From NCBI GenBank assembly GCA_035235625.1, contig CP141147.1:30610756-30674755 (forward strand): 64,000 nt of DNA. The letters run 5' to 3'. The first letter of the stretch is position 1; each line of letters begins with the position of its first letter. The position numbers were made by a program, and so were the translations under genes. The notes under the pieces were generated by a model. The model worked only from the letters and a program-made list of their open reading frames with translations. It did not search any database and was not told the DNA's origin. Of the stretch, positions 22,605-37,600 are shown piece by piece. The stretch comes from Saururus chinensis. Its lineage: Eukaryota > Streptophyta > Magnoliopsida > Piperales > Saururaceae.

Positions 22605-25600
22605 ATGGCCGCTCGCCCCTTAGCCGCGACGGAAGTCCCCATCGTCGGCGTCGACGAAATTCAGTGGCTGGATGTCTCCGTCCCTTCCTCCGCGGCTCCG
22701 TCCTCCCCGGATCCCTGCGGCCCCCCCACCGAAGACACTGCCTCCTGCCACATTGTCGAGGACCCTCATTCCTACCTCATCTGGTTTTGTCTCCAGTCCC
22801 ATGTTACTATATCAATATGCTAAAATCTTCAACTTTTCAGTTTTGTTTCTTCATTTGGTCTTGCGAAAGTCTGATTCGGTCGTTTTGCTTGCTTTCTCCA
22901 CTGAAGGCGGGTTCATAAGAGTCTCCCCAGAACGCTTGAGTTGATGGAGCTCGCGCCTTGTGAGGACCTTCCCAAATTTGGTTTGCGTCTTACGTTCCCT
23001 GATTTTCTCTGCCCATTTGCTTTCATATACAAAGATGAGGTTGGCCTGCTTCTACATTACCCCTGTTTTGAGATGATGTCTGTTCGCGGGGTAGAAAGTA
23101 ATTTGACTTCACGTCCGTTTGCAGATAGAGAGCAACTTTGAGAAGAGATTCATTCTATACGCGATAACTGTTTCTGGAGTAGCTTATGTTCTTAGATTGA
23201 AAAATATTAGTACTTATGTATCCGGTTCTGTCTTACGACAAAGTGATGTTGAGGAATTCGACGTGCAAAAGCAACATCAGCCTGTAAGATTTAGAATAGT
23301 TGCGGCAACATTAGGTTGTCTGGCAATCGGACGACAAGATGGATCAGTTGGCTGTTTTCAGCTAGGTAACATCAATCAGGGAGATACAGGTAAATCCTGG
23401 TATGTTTATGCCAATGAACTTAGGTAGCTTAGAACATCTTAATTGAAATTTTACTGAGATGAGCGTTGATTGTGGATAAAATATCATGCGATTCAGTAAA
23501 AAGAATATATATATATATATATTTACTCCGCCCCAAAGAGTAACTAGGACTGCTATCACTGAAATCCATTTTTGTCTGAAGAGTCCATCTTCAACGGGGA
23601 CTAGATGCTTTAGTGGTTACTAAGGTGTTGGTTGTTTGCCTGCCAGTAGGGGGTATGTAGATGCTCACTGGGTTTGGCTATATTTCAAAGCATGGCTTAA
23701 ATTATCATGTTTTCGTGAATATCATTTTATGATGGAAATTAACAAAATAATGGAAGTGGCATGGCCAAACTTTATTTGGCTTTGCACAACTAGGATGATA
23801 AATATGGAGACTTGAACGATTTGGATGTTAAACATGTATCAATGCTGATGGTCTTGGAGATGACGACTCTTAGACCTTTTTTCAATGATTTGACCAATTA
23901 TGAGGCATTGGGCATATAGGGCATATCCTCTGAGTTCCTGAACTGGTCAGAAATTTATATCAAACCCTGAATTAGGTGCCAACTTGCTTCCAATTTGCAT
24001 GTGGCAGTTGAAATTAACTTTTCTTTTCTCCCTCCCTCTCTCTCTGGATTACACTTGGCGTTTGTTCTTTTTCTTATCTTTTGTTCAAAATTAATTGAGA
24101 GATATTTCCATGTTCATGTAGGTTTTATGTATGATCTGCGTGATGATGTAGGCATGGGTCGCTTATGGGGCCTGATGGCAAGGTTGTATATCTTCCTATT
24201 TAATGATCTAAGAAGATATTTTTGATCATTATAGAAATTAGTTACGAGTTTCAGTTATTATGTGATCCAATATTAATTCTGATAGTGCTGTAAAGTGTAC
24301 AACATTAAGGTGTAAGTTGGAACAATCTATTTTAGTCTTTATTTCTGTAAAATGAATACTTGACAGCAATATACAGTACACTGTCTACACTTGTAATATT
24401 CGTTTTTATTATCTTAAGCTAATGCAGGATTTTTTCCCTTGACCTGGGCCACTGTGGGCATTGTGAGAGGGGTGAGGCCTGGCCCTTCAATCCTCAAGCC
24501 TATGTTACTGAGCTGAGCTGGCAACACCAATGGTGATGTATCTGCTGTGGGGAAACAAGCTATAACCCCCTTTATTTTTAAGCCATAGGCCTATAAATAG
24601 AGTCCTGTTTATATGAGCCCAGCGCATGCCCACGGGAGTGTGTCGAACACTCTTGGCTCGCGTGGCTGATAATACTCACGGGGCAGGTGGGTTTTGATCC
24701 TCCAGCCTGGCTATCAGACGGCGTGCGATGCGCCGGGCGCACTGCGACTCTTGTGCGACTTGGCACATCTTAACCTTTTCCCTATAAATATGGCTTTATA
24801 ACCCGCATACTTATAGAATGGCTTTACTCTTGATATAGATCATCATAGTCTGGTCTGTATTATAGTTCCTATCTTTTTCTCTACTGGTGAGAACATTTCC
24901 GCTGTTCACTAGCCTTTCAGAGTCAGAAAGTCTTATTGCTCTAGACAAAGTTATGTACTTCTTATTAAGTTATTGAGTCTTGTTTCATGACTCTAGTGGA
25001 ACAATGAGTCCTATTTTACCAAATTATGGCATAATAGAGTGACATACTCAAGTTCAACACATTATAATTTAAGTCAGATTACTGTTTGTCATGATTTTCA
25101 CGTTTGTCTCATTTTTTCCTATCTTACTTATTCTATGTTTGCTATCCTCAAGTATCTGAGGGAAGGCAAGTTTCTGTCACATAGCTGTTTCTATGCAATT
25201 TGCCATAATTTTATTTTGTATTTCTTTGATCTTAATAATGTTTCCCTCTCTTATTGAAATACAAACTGCCTAATCTTTGAATATTAATTGGAGATTATTA
25301 AATCAAATATTTCATGCAGGGGAAGGCCTGTTGGGTCTGTACAGGATATGTTAATAGCAGAGGTGCATGCTAAAAAGTTGCTCATAGTGATTCATGAGGA
25401 TGGGAGCCTAAGAGTGTGGGACCTTTTTGGTCGTACCAAGCTTCATACACAAACCATTAGTATTCCAGAATCTCCAGGCAATCTTCCACTTCATTTGAAA
25501 AATTTGCTTTATACTTTATTCCTTTAATATGTCTATGTTTTTTCTGTGTTGTCATTCTTTTATTGGAAGGCATGTAAATAGTTTTTAGCTTCAAATTGTT

Positions 25601-28600
25601 TTGTCGATGAAATGTTATTTTTAGTAATCATTTTGTCATCACAATCACCTTTGACATGCTTCCTTCTTTTTGTTGTTGAAACTTTAAGTCATTAGTATTA
25701 TTAGCAATTGATGAAATTACTAGTTGCAGTCAATAACTTGGAGAACTCCATGCTCAAAAATATCAGATGCATATTCATATATATCAAATAGAGCATGTTG
25801 TTTTTGCCTTATATTTTATTGTTGTTATTTTTGACAACATGCATATTTCTTTTGGTTTTTACCTTTGCATTTTGATATTGTTTTCTGTTCTTGGTCACAA
25901 ATTTCAAAGTCTGAGAGCTCTATGCACTCGGGGGCTCTAAGTGACAAAGTACAAGTACAGCAATAATGCGGCTAGGGTACCGAGAAAATACGGGAAAAAA
26001 ACGTAAAAAGTATGGAGAGATAATAAATATAAAAAATATATACAAAATGTAACCCAAAAGATTATGTAACCTAAAATACTAAAAATAAGATGTCTTCTTC
26101 CTTGAAAATAGTACATTGAAAAATAACAGCTCCATTATCATAAATTTATAGAAGGTTAGTAGCTAAAAAATATCATTAGAGTACTAGAGCCAAAAGATTA
26201 TGGAATTGGAAAAAGAAACTGTCAAAGGGTTGTGTAACGAAGTACAAGTATTTTATGTGTTTTAAATGCGAAGTACTGGAAAAAAATGCGAAGTACGCAT
26301 ATAAAATGCGTATTATACCTGTTTTATGTCACTTAGCTTGGGCTTGGGGAGAGATAGGACACCCATTTTTTGTGGTTTTTCATGTTTTTCCTGACGAATC
26401 TTTTAGATATTAGAGGTGCATCTTTTGTGGCCTAAAGAATTTGACACGCTCTTTAAATGTATACCCTTCCGTCCTACATTTATAGTCCCATTTAATTAAA
26501 TGGGACTATAAATGTGGGACAGAGGGAGTATTTGTTTTCTTTGTGGCTGTTTTGGATTTTAAACTAGGAATTGAAATTTAGTTGATATGCATAATGGAGG
26601 GGGAAGGGGCTGCAGCTCTTATCAATATCAGATGTGTCCTTAGAAAGAACTGCTGAAAAAAAGAGATTTATGACTAGGGTAGCCATCAAAGTCCCAGCTC
26701 AGTGTCAGATACTGATGCCATTGGGTTTCTGCTGTTTTGAGTACAACTTTGTATGCGTCTGACAGATGTGAGATACCCCTCTTACCTTTCACCGATGCTA
26801 CTTCCTTTCTCTTGTTGTCCAATGACACCCTTCTTGCATGGTTCGCAATATCTTTTATCGGAGACCCAAAGATAAGATATATCGGAGATATTGGGAAAAA
26901 AATATCGGTGACCTAAATATGATGTTGTCACATGTACTTTGTTAATCTAAGCATGTTTTAAGATCTAAAGCCCTAAAACTATCTCAAACAATCGTGACAC
27001 CATGCGAAGACACTAATACTAACATAAATTATACTTATTAAGCAGAAAATATGATCAACAAGTTTGAAGAAAATGTTAATGATTGAGTGGATAACATGAT
27101 GATGTACATCTAAGTAAAACTTGGAAGTCTTAACCAAAATAAAACTTGGACTGATCTGACATGCTGCCAGGGTGAAGCCATATGTATGAAATTGACTGCA
27201 GTCATGCTTCATATGGATTGCAAATGGAGTGCATTTGGCTTGCTGCTGGAGTAAAAAATGAAAGGAGGAAGAGACTGTGGCTAGGGGGTCATAGATAGGA
27301 AAAAAGTCATGGGTGAGGCATGGAAGAGGTAAAACATATCAGGGAATATCTGCGATATATCAATGAGATATTTAAGATACATATGAGATACTGGGAAAGA
27401 TATATTTTTTCCCAATATCTTATATTGGTAAAGTGACATGTACAAATATATCTGAGATATATCTAAGATATTGCGAACCGTACCGTCTTGCCATCACAGC
27501 TGGCTGGCCAGCCCCTCTTCCTCTTCTCATTGTTGTTCCTCCCACTCTTCTTCCTTTTGCTGGCACCACTGTCCATCTTCCCAATGAACTGCTTCTTGCC
27601 ACCACCTGTAGCTACTTCTTGTTTCACATATCAATCAAATTGTATTTGTAAGAACTAATTGTATACAGAAAGTGCCTTTTAGATGCAACAGGAATTGCCT
27701 CCTTTTAGTGTCCCCCTGCATCATTAGACCAGTGATAAACACAAGATTTTTAACCTTCTTACAAAGGATAAACCTATTTTCTTACCTCATTTAATATCTT
27801 CATCTTTTTTCTTCTTTCTCTTGGGGAAGGAGGAGAGTGCTGTCTTTCTATTCTGCCATGTAGGAAGTCTTCTGAGAAAATATGTATATTTCATGCTTGC
27901 ATAAAGTTGAAGCGAACACTGGTAATTTAACTTATAAATTTGATTTTTGTGCTAAGTACACCTGAAATGGCATCAACACGCCATGCTACTTGTTGTTTGA
28001 TTATCTTCGTTTTTCTTACAAAATTTTACTGCCAAAATGCCCTTGTGTGCTAGGAATTTTGAATTTTATGTGTTGCCATTGATGAGTGACCATTCATGAA
28101 TTGGATTACTTGAAGATCTTATGATTGGTAAGGAATGAACAGTTCCAACTAGATGTAGTTGCTAATATCCATATGAAGAATTCTTGATAATGATCATGTT
28201 TATGCGGAGCTGTTATATGAACTGGAGTCTTGTTGGAGTAGACTTCTCTAGCTCTAAAGTGTGCCAGGAGTTGTTTATGTTACTTCATCTTTTGTTATAG
28301 TAAGAAATGTCTTTTGACCAAATATTACCATCATTTGTTATAATTCTCTTTTTGAATTATAGGTTTGATCCCCTCAAGGTTATGGCTGGGTGACCCTAAG
28401 TACGATAATGGACAGATTCCTATGGCAATCTCATATAAAGCTGCTGTGGTATATTTCATTAGCATAAATTTTTCTATCTGATAATTAATAAAGATTTACT
28501 TTTGTTACAACTCTTTTTTTTTTGTTGGGCTTTGTAGGCTATGTTTATGCTACTATTAAATTTGTTGCATGGACTGTAACTAGGCTTATATTGTAATGGG

Positions 28601-31600
28601 TATGAGTATGTCAATCTTTTCTTTATTTCAAGTTTGAGATTTGGTTGATTGCTTGGATCAGACTAGGACAAGTTGAAAAAAGGTTTATATTGACTGGTGA
28701 TATATTATGAACACATATGGTCAACTATATATTCTTATGGTAAAACATGCCTATGAATTTGAAACAAGTGAGGAGGAATTAAAATATATGTTTCTTGAGT
28801 GTGGAAATGGCTCATATTAAGTGAAATGTTAGTAGTTAAAGAGTTCAAATACATGGTCTTGTCAATTTCCATGTTGGATTACTCAGAGTCAACCACGGAC
28901 AGAATTAACTTCCAATTCCATGGGGTAAGTTGCATTTGTCCGGTACAAATCGCACGTGGATACTCTTAGAAATTAAGTTGCCTCAAAAGCTAGAACTATT
29001 AAGGAACAGCCCAATAATATAGATCATGGCCCAAACAGATCGAAATAAATAGACAGAGACAAACATACTGATTATCCTACACCCCCATGCACTAGAAAGC
29101 CAGGATGTACATGTGCAGGTGCTTGCATGTGCTCCCGGCTTTTATGGCTCCAATGCCATGTTATAAACCAAGTTGCCTCAAAAGCTTAAGCAAGTAATGG
29201 CCCAACAATGTATATCTTGCCTGAGACTGGCCCAACCATGTTTATCATGCATGAGACTTGCCCAAAGAGATAGATGCAGAGTGGCGGACATATAGATAGA
29301 TAGCAAAATAAGAACTAGGGTTTTGGATGACGAAAAAATAGAGCCCTATATTTCTCAGGATATAACTATAAGCAAAATAGGGGAACAATCCTCACATTAA
29401 GAGAGATCAATCCATAAAACTAAAGAGAAAAGTCCTAATTGCCCTTCACTTAAGTGAGGGTTTACAAAGAAGAAAATAAAAACTAATATAGAATGTCTAA
29501 ACTACCCTCTATAGTATGAAGACTAATATAAACACTTAAGATAAAAATAGAGAGAAAATATACTCTTAACACCCCTTCTCAAACACTAGATGTAGTTATC
29601 ATCGAGAGTCTGCTCAACGAAATTGAAAGCGGGCCACTGTAGGAGTCTTGGTGAAGAAGTCGGCCAACTGAGAGACGACAGGAAGGAAACACTCCCAACA
29701 CGTAAATGATGATGCACAAAGTAGCAATTAATCTCTAAATGTTTGGTGCATTGGTAGAACATAGAATTGTGAGTAATCTGAATGGCACTCTTATTATCAC
29801 AGTACATGGGAGTGGGAGCAATGATAGAGACACCTATATCAGCCAACAACCAACAGAGCCACATATTGTCAGCAGCAGTGTCGAACATAACCCGATATTC
29901 AGCCTTAGCAGTAGACAGAGCAACGACTTCTTGCTTCTTGCTCTTCCATGAGATGAGAGAATCACCGAGAAAGACACACTAACTAGTAGATTTGTGATCA
30001 ATATCACCAGCTCAATTAGCATTAGAGTAGGCATGTAGAGCAAAATGAGACAAGGAGGAAAGAGGCATACTATAATGTAAAGTGCCCTGCACATAGTGAA
30101 GTATGCGAAGAACAGCAACCCGATGTGTAGAGCGTGGAGAGCGTGGAGCCGAGGAAAACTAACTGACAGTATGCACAACATACTGAATATCAAGGCGAGT
30201 GACAATGAGGTAGACTAAAGAACCAACAATTTCCTGCTACTGAGTAGGATCATCAAGGGAAGTATTATCCAAGAAATCTAATTTCAAGTTGAGTTCCATA
30301 GGAGTAGCCACAACACGAGAATCAGATAACCCAGAACAAGCAATAACATCGGAGGCATACTTGGACTGAGACAAAAGATAACCCCCTAAGAAATACCGAA
30401 GGAACCCAAGATCTTTCATCTCAAATAGCTCTATCAATTGTCGTTTGCTATCAAGGTATCAAGAGCTTAGGTTTGGATCCTCCGTATGCAATTTGAATCT
30501 GTCTGAACTTGTTTGGAGATCACCTGTACATACTCATCTGTTTGCGGTGGTATTGTTCATCGCACCGTTCACCGACACTCTTCATAGACCGTGTTCATTA
30601 AAATTATTCATCATTTTTTTCCCATTGCGGGAATTGTTCATTGCATCATTCAAAGATCATATTTCAACATAAGAAGCATTGTTTGTGCGAGTTGTGGGTA
30701 TTTTTCTCAATTACTTGCCAAGTTATATTTTTTATTGCTATCTGGTTTTAGGCGCAACTTTGTTATTATGGATTTGTTGGACAAATATGACAATTTTCAA
30801 GCAATCAGTGTATGCTTAAATAGTAACAATTATTCTTATTGGAGTTATGTCACGAGTAATTTTATAATGGGCAAAGGGTCGTGGAACTATATTGATGGCT
30901 CTAGTGTAGAACCTATTATGAAAGCGGATGTTAAAGCAGAGGAATTTTCACAACATTGTTCTGAATAACATATGTATAATGCTAAAATACTTGGATAAGT
31001 AATTCAGTAGATCTCACTATTGATTTATAGGTAGCCAAGTTCAAGACTCCCAAGGCTGCACGGGATTATTTAGCTTCATTATATGTGTAGTCTAATTATG
31101 CCAAGCTTTATCAGCTTGACTTAGATTCTTCGCTCTACTATGACAAGGAGATAGATCTATTTAGAATTCTACGCTTACATGACCACTATTTGGGATCAGC
31201 TTGCACTTATGGAACTTGTTGAAATTTCTGCTTTTGCTACCTTACTTCAGTATCGTGAGGATTACTTCAGTATCGTGAGGACCGACGGGTTCAACTTCTC
31301 CTGGCTTTACGAGATGAATATGAGGTCATTTGTAGTTTCATTTTACATCGATCTCCATTGCCAGTTGTTGCTACTGCAGTTAATGAATTAATTGCAGAGA
31401 AAACTAGATTGAAGATTTTCAGTGGCTCGCCTTCCCCTACTTCGACTGTTTTGGCTGCTTCATCTAATGCACTTATTCAGGTATTAGGTAAGCCTAAACC
31501 TTGTATTGTTATATATGAATGCAATTATTGTCATAAAAAAGGCCACCGGAAAAAGAATTGTCCACAACACCACAACAAATTGGCCGTCAGTCTATTATTA

Positions 31601-34600
31601 TATAGCCATCTGGTTGTCCATCTCTTGGACAACATGTGGTTTCGTAGCCAGCCCGTATCTTTTAGCATAATCATGGACAACGGTTTATTGGGGTCAACCC
31701 ACAGTTGCTAATACATTCTCACCAACTGAAGCCTCTTGCACATCATCCCCATCAGTCGCCTCCAATCCTAAAATCCAGTCTCTCCTAGCATATTTGACTC
31801 GTCCACTTATACTTCTGCAACTCCTACTTTGTCTGTCTTGGACTCAGGTTTGTCTTTTTCCTTTGACACTGTTTGTCTTACCCATTCTAATGGGATATTC
31901 TGACAGGATATTTGACTCTGGCACCACACATCATATGACGCCATATGATTCTTTTTTGTCAAGAGTGTGGAGAATCTTCACTTTAGTGTTGTTTGTGCAG
32001 CCAATGACACAAATAATCTCATGTAGCCTTAGGAGTCTTGAACTTGGCTAATTGTAGACCAATAGTGAGATCTACAAAATTATTTATCAAGTGAGTATTT
32101 TGGCATTATACATATGCCATTTAGAAGATTGTTGCGAAAACTTCTATGATTTAACATCCGCTTTCATAACAGGCTCTACAATAGAACCATCAATATAGTA
32201 CCCTTTGCCCATTATAAAATTACTCATGACATAACTCCAATATGAATAATTATTACCGTTCAGGCGTATACTGATTGCTTGAAGATTGTCACACTTGTCC
32301 AATAAATCCATAGTAACAAAGTTGGTAAGTAATTGAGAAGAATACCCAGAACTTGCACAAACAATACTTCTGATGCAGAAATATGATCTCCGAATAGAGC
32401 CGCAATAAACAGTTCCTGCAATGAAAAAGATGAAAATATTGACAAACAGTGTTGATGAACAGTACTGGTGAACAGCACAACAAACAGTACTGCCACAAAT
32501 GGATGAATGTGTAGAGGTGATCTCTAAATAGGTTCAGACAGATTTGGATTGTAGACGAAGGATCCAAACCATGATAGCAAAATGCGAACTAGCGTTTTGG
32601 ATGAGGGAAAAGCATAGAGCTCTATATTTCTCAGGATATAAACTGTACACAAAATAGAGGAACGATCCTCACATTAAGAGAGAAATCGATCCAGAAAACT
32701 AAAGAGAAAAGTCCTAATTGCCTTTCACTTTAGATTAGGTGAGGGTTTACAAAGAAGAAAATGGAAACTAATCTAGAATGACGAAACTACCCTCTATAGT
32801 ATGAAGACTAATATAAACACTTAAGACAAAAACAGAGAGCAAATATTCTAACATAGATTATCGAACAGATACTTGTTTAGACACTAGTCATCTGTGATCA
32901 ACTATCCAACAGATACTTGTTTAGACACTAGTCATCTGTGATCAACTGTCTCCTTGTCTAGTTATGATAAAATTTTGTTGTCATGATGGAAATTGACTGA
33001 AGAGTTGAGTGTTGATGTAGAAAGTATCAAGCAATATCTTATATCTTCACATGCAAGTTCATAGGAAAGTATCTTATGAGGCAAATGTAAGTTGGGATTG
33101 GTCTAAAGAGGATGAGGACCTGTTCAGGTGTTTGTGTTAACGCATGTTCATTAACTGTATGTCCAAGTGGACTGGATATCACAAGTTTGAGGGTCTTTCC
33201 ACTCGAGTAATCCTTGGGGTATACAAGAGATTACCTGATAAAAGCCACTCAAGAGGAAACCTGGGTAAGCATAACAAGTTGAATTGAATCCTGAAACCTC
33301 TTTGAGACCCAAACCGAAACCAGGCCTGAGAGATATCTGAGAAAGCAATTTGGACCAAGCCCAACCTAGACACTCTATAGTACATGAGAGACTGGATCCC
33401 TTCCCTTCTCTATTTGCTCGTTATTTCTCACCAATGATATGCTCATGCTCAAACCCACCCACGATACCCCAAGGCCATAGTGTAGTACTTGGCATTGAGT
33501 CACAATAAACTTTGCATTCTAGCTGTTAGACCATCGGGGTACAACTCCTCAAGGGGAGGGATGTATGGGGTTTGTAAGTAACACATGAATCATTTGAAGA
33601 AGCTTGCTAGGTTAAAAACAAAATCCCCTTGAAAAATGTGAGAGCTAATAAAACATAAAATGGGGTGGAGGCACAAATGATGTTGTCAATAAGACTCAAT
33701 CTTTGAGCTAGTACTGGGGATATTTGTTGTAATTCTAAAATACTCCCAAGTCTTTTTTAAATACGTTGATAACCCTGGCAGACTTTGTACTCGTCTAAAG
33801 CTATATTGAATGGCAGGGTTATTATTTCATGTACTTATTCTTTTCAAGGACAAACTAAATGAAATGAAGACATTTTTTTAATCTTCGATTAGATTTGTTG
33901 AAAGCAAGCCTTTTTGTTAGAATGATATTAGCTCTCTGAGAAGAGTGACACAACGGTTACTTAAATTTATCAAACAAACTGTCCTTAAAAAGAACTGCCT
34001 TGTGCATGCTGAACGAATGTGTGTTTTTCCTTATTTTCCATTTTAGTCTCCTTAAATGCGTTAGCAGCAAGGTTTGCAATCTCGGTCTCAGTTGGCCAAA
34101 AATAAGAGATATTGGAGAGATCTTGAAGAGATTGGGAAAATGATCTCAATGACGAGGATTTGATATCATACACAAAATTGATGTGTAAATATTTACAACT
34201 TAAAAACCTGAATACTAACATAAAAATTCAGCAAATTGTGCACTTACTATAATTATGAACTTAAATAAAAAGAGATTTAAGATAGTTTGCAGATGAATTG
34301 TAATACAAATAGTTCCCAAACATACATAGTATGGCACTTCTTAGGTTATATATTACACTAATAAAAGGTAGAGTGGCGAGCAGGTTTAAAGTCTTAATCA
34401 CACGAAAAATTTCAGAGTGAATTGAGTTAAGATGCGCACAATATTGTGCCCATGTCATCCTCTGTTAGAACATGTACATATAATCCTGTACATATGTGTC
34501 ATACTCTCGAGGAGAAACTTGATGCAGTATAGAAATACGTGGATAAGCCACAGCCATAGTTGTCATTGGGACTATGAAGTACAAATTAGGGAGCATGTCA

Positions 34601-37600
34601 TATACACAGTGGTATAAAGCAAGTTCCTGTTCATCTAGTTTTCTAAAACAGAACTGAGATTGGGTGAGATTTACCACGATCTCTCCGAGAATGGGAAAGT
34701 TAACACAGAGACAGACAATTTTTGCCTGAGATCTCAATGAGCTTTGGAAATTTACCGAAATGAGAAGAGAGAGACACCCTATTTTCTTGGGCCCTCACCG
34801 AGATTAGAGATCTCGGCGAGATAGATCTTGCTGAGATTGCAAACTATGTTTACCAGTACAAATTAGCAATTTTTACCATTTTCTACTTATTGGACAATTT
34901 TTTGAGTTGCATTGTTGTTTCAATAGGGATTTCAATCAGTCATATGTAGTGGAGCTTGTAGTGATTTTTTTTGTTTTAAGATTTACAGCAATTTACTTGT
35001 CCTATCGCTACAAGCTCATTTTTCAGTTAGCTTATCAGCGGAATGTAACTTTGAAGGATGCAGATAGGGAGGTGGTTGTAGTCTGGAACCTTCGTTGTAC
35101 TGTGGGAGAGAAACTTATTATTTCATCAGAGGTTTTAAAACAGAATATCACTTTATATGAGGTACGTGTAATTATGCTGTATAACTATGGAGAATGGGAA
35201 AAATAAATCTAACTCAAATATTGAATTATAGTGTATCATATTGGCGTAGGTTCAAATTGTTTATTCATATCATATTCTTTTTACCAGGGAAAATTAATTG
35301 ACATCAAAATCACAAGCGAAAAGTTGTGGATACTTAAAGAAGATGGTTCTATGTTATATGATTTGTTTCTTACTGAAATTGATAGGTAATGACAAATTGT
35401 TTCAAGGATGGTGTCTTATTTTTTTGCATGTGTATCAATAGAGTCTTTGATCCATGTGATTCTAATTTCTATTGTTTATTTAAGTCAAGCATCTTATATA
35501 TATATAATTTGTGTTTAAGCAAAAACTTAGCTGTGATCCTATAGCAAAGCCATGAACAATTTTTGTAACTATTTTCCTTTAGTTTTGTAATTTGGTATCT
35601 TTGTATCTACTTTATGCGGCATTTCTTAAATAACAGATTGAGTGGTCTTGGGATTTTGAAATTTGCATAACTGAATATTATTTAATGGAAAGATCATAGG
35701 AGAAAGCAAACAGCATAATCTCATGAGCTTGTAAAGATACAGCACTGAAATCCATGTCATCTGAATAATCTGAGTCAGTCTTAACTGCTAAACCTAAGTC
35801 AACTAAATAGAAGTCTGTCTACAGGGAGACAATTTCAGTAGAAAGAATGGATAGAATTGGAGTAAGAGTGACAAAAGTCTCTCAGACTTCAAGGATATTG
35901 ATTGGATCACAAGTGAGGTCCTGTCCCTATCTATTGCTGGGTTTAATAAATTGCAATTTGGCGGACATCAAATATGTTTCCTCGATGTACTACAAATATG
36001 TTATAGAAGACCATGCGTACATGGGAAACTTCCACATCAATGCTTCTGGATCAAAGATATCATGATGTCTCCACTCTTCAGAAGTCTCTTAATGGACATT
36101 AATGGGTTGACTAGTTTGAAAGTTAGTTTGGATGTAGCCCAAATGGGCATCGGTTTGCTCATCTAGTGGTTTGGCTCATTGTGTATTTTGGTTTGTTATA
36201 TTTTGTGATTGTGAAAGGCAGACCTTTGTTTGCTTCCAACAAATTGATGGTTTAAAGGGGTTATACTTGCTCTTAACTTCAAATTTATCTTTTATTTTTG
36301 TGGTGTAAGAAAGGGTTGATCATTATATGAGTCTGATCGAATTTGCTTTTAGGTCCTGTTCATCTGGATATGGTTTGTTGGAAACATATGTTGCAGATCA
36401 GTTATTTCAAGGTTCTGAGCTTGCTTCAGATGATTTTATATGGACTACCCTATCACTTCTTTCATCAGTGAAGGTATTATCTATCAATAACAACGACCTT
36501 CTGTCTTGCTATCTCCATATCGTACTGTAAAATATGATTGCAATTTTAAAATCACAAAGATTGTCGTTATCAAACGCACAAATACCAATAAATAAGTTAA
36601 CTACATATGGAAGCTCACATTTGAGCACTTCTGCTTTATCTGCTATCAGCCTTGAACTTTAGTAGGAAGTCATACTGCTAATTATGTATTGATAAGTTTT
36701 CTAGTGACTATTATTTTAACAAAATCATATTTAGTGAGGGAAATGATTTCTCTACACCAAATCCATCCAACAAAACCCTACATCTGTGTTTTAATAGGAC
36801 AGAGACCCCATACTGTCATATGAGTTCCACTTTTTCTGTGCAATCAAAACCCAGGTGTAGAGTTTTGTTGGACATATTCGGTGTAGGGATTGTAGCGCCC
36901 TTTAAAAAGGAGTAATATAAGGAAGAAACGAAGCTGTTCCAAAACTAAGTGATTTATAAACATTAATTTTATCAACAGAATATATTATAATATGCTTCAT
37001 TGGTGGCTTGTTGACATTGTATGCACACTCTATTGCACTCATCTCAGAACATAAGAATTTTTAGATGAGTGGTGAAAATATGCTGCTCAATGTTTGAAAC
37101 TAATAAATTTAAGATTACACTTCAGCCATGCCTTTATGGATTGGGTAATCAAGTCCTATACCATAAAGGCTACTTTATATGCTTAAATTTATATGTTGAA
37201 ACTGTATCTGGCGTTTTGAGAATCTTCTGTCTCCTCGGTAATCCCATATGATTTGGTCTATGCAAGTATGCATGCAACTTGGACCATAGCACGAGTACTA
37301 CGGAGTTGATATAATATGGAGTTGTTAATGTTTCTGCAGGGTCAAATATTCCCAATTATATCCTCGATTTTCTTGCGGAGGATTCTTCATCCAGGCGTCC
37401 GTCTTAATGCTGCTTTGTGTAGAGTACTGCAAGATCACTCGAAAAACTTGACCCAATCTGATCTCCAGTCTTTAACTGTCAATGATATAAAAAAGGAAAT
37501 CATCACTGTAATTGAGAACAGGGTAGGGCTTGCTATTATTTTTTATAGTTGGAAATTTTGGTTGTTTGCATTACCTATTCTCCATTTTTTCCTAGATAGC

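Larger units (their letters stand above)
29298..32853 (-). mobile_element. Rearranged Ty1/copia element in NUP160 intron 6
   Basis: Two direct repeats, 29298-29571 and 32572-32853, are the 3' and 5' LTRs read on the minus strand (starting TGTTAAGAG and TGTTAGAAT). A purine-rich tract (GAGAAGGGG on the minus strand) adjoins the 3' LTR. The flanks show the same 5-bp target duplication, TAGAT, at 29293-29297 and 32854-32858. Inside, minus-strand reverse transcriptase/RNase H remains occupy about 29590-30440, but 30445-32080 carries the leader, primer-binding site and gag in plus orientation, and 32145-32570 again carries the leader and gag start in minus orientation. Most of pol is missing. The element is non-functional and is spliced out with intron 6. 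Confidence 0.87.

Noticed and set aside
24578..24780. GC-rich stretch with TATA-like box as a hidden gene or RNA
   Set aside because: It lies inside a NUP160 intron, has no tRNA-like A/B boxes that I can recognise and no coding domain; more likely repeat debris.
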